DNA of 64,000 bases from Siphonodentalium dalli (Eukaryota > Mollusca > Scaphopoda > Gadilida > Siphonodentaliidae). This document shows, piece by piece, positions 63,143 through 64,000 of the stretch. A program made the position numbers and the translations under genes. The notes under the pieces are model-generated. The model was not told where the DNA came from, did not search any database, and was given only the letters and a program-made list of their open reading frames with translations. Location of the stretch: NCBI GenBank assembly GCA_032622095.1, contig CP136064.1, positions 49,174,073 through 49,238,072 of the forward strand, read 5' to 3'. The first letter of the stretch is position 1. Each line of letters opens with the position of its first letter.

Positions 63143-64000
63143 CTGGAAGGATAAGGCCACATAGAGTATATTACCCATTTCATTACTTTAGAATTGCATT
63201 AAATTCTATATTGGCTTCTACAGCTTTTTCTACATTACTTTTCATGATTAGGTGTTAATACAATTTCTGTACAAAGTCTCTTGTACGAACCAAGTGCATC
63301 GCGTTTAAACAAACCAAAAACAAAACTTTAATTTGATCACAAATAGCAAAGGGCAATATCAAATAAAAGTTGAAATGTGTCTAGCTAGATTTATGGCCAG
63401 AAGTGGGCAGAGACTGTGTATAATGCGTAGAGATGCCAAGGGACAGGATTATTTATAATTTGTATTATTAGTGGGTGATAAAGAACATCCAGCGGCCATG
63501 TTTTTATGAGGAGACAGGTGTCCAAGAAAGAGAACATTAATTTGTTTGGCCTTATAATGAATAAAGGCTTTCTTATGCAATCCTCAATGAGATCGTCACC
63601 TACTTCTCAATGACGTGTTTTGACAAGTTTATTTACATGACATGTTCCATATATAAACAATACTATTACTGGTGAACACATGGTCAATTTCTGGTTAAGT
63701 ATTAACTGAAAGTTTATATTACTAATAACAGTGTAATATGGAATAATCTATTTCAATTCTGGAATGGGTGATGAAACATGTGGCTAGAGGGCCTCAACTA
63801 ACTAATCATTACGATTCTGACAAAGGTAGATTATAAAGTTACTTGATATGTCTACTAATATATCAAAGTCCCCCTGAACAGCCCATAAGCCTGTCTATTT
63901 GATGTTTCAATTTTTTTCCAAGTTTAATCCTTTCTTTACTAAATACTCATTGATGAGTAGTTCCCCATAGAAATGAATATGAATACTTTTGAACTTGTAT
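63143..64000. other. Intron right of exon 1, runs off the window
   Basis: No coding match. 63570-63680 resembles 47090-47230 ('tcctcaatgagatcgtcacc', 'tatataaacaatact'), a diverged repeat. The last 75 bp are the left end of a 'tactaaatactcattgatga' MITE as in 6058-6295. Confidence 0.5.

Overview
The window is eukaryotic nuclear DNA from an animal. It is AT-rich, intron-rich and crowded with interspersed repeats. Nearly all of it lies inside one gene on the minus strand: the homologue of vertebrate USP9X / Drosophila fat facets, a giant ubiquitin-specific protease. Short repeats built around 'ccataactct...' with (GGACAGAC)-like tails, many hairpin MITEs and DIRS-like retroelements would fit a lophotrochozoan, most likely a bivalve or other mollusc. 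That assignment is inference, not proof.

The gene. I could place 26 coding exons by hand, from 63142 down to 2314. Each has a consensus acceptor and a GT donor, intron phases agree at every junction, and the joined reading frame is 3403 nt (1134 codons plus one base) with no stop. The exons cover roughly human residues 400 to 1550: the alpha-helical repeat region, the ubiquitin-like domain (41688-41448, finishing in 38627-38490), a Ser-rich linker, and the helical region that leads into the protease. The window ends just before the catalytic USP domain, so the catalytic Cys and His boxes must lie left of position 1 (lower coordinates). The N-terminal exons lie beyond 64000. No start codon, stop codon, promoter or poly(A) site of this gene is inside the window.

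Layout. 1-2313: intron with a simple repeat family and a TTAA MITE. 2314-18859: 11 exons with introns of 0.7-2.7 kb holding many MITEs. 18860-33405: one 14.5 kb intron holding an inverted repeat family, a degenerate minisatellite split by an insertion, a 0.88 kb hAT-like element with an 8-bp target duplication, a 1.3 kb TA-flanked element, and a 5.2 kb DIRS-like element. 33406-43110: 4 exons, a cluster of hairpin MITEs, a possible tiny transcription unit on the plus strand and a Harbinger-like element. 43111-48898: 5.8 kb intron with a second DIRS-like element (3.0 kb) and a pair of MITEs sharing one TTAA. 48899-63142: 11 exons, an 11-unit 161-bp tandem array, and partial tandem duplicates of one exon. 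63143-64000: intron.

The most unusual structure is a set of ten MITE-like elements that share the same 69-bp hairpin core, usually present twice in inverted order. They carry three different sets of ends and use two different target sites (TTAA and TA). The two DIRS-like elements each show an internal complementary region; in the 3.0 kb copy it reads exactly as the joined right and left termini. I found no second protein-coding gene that I could recognise.
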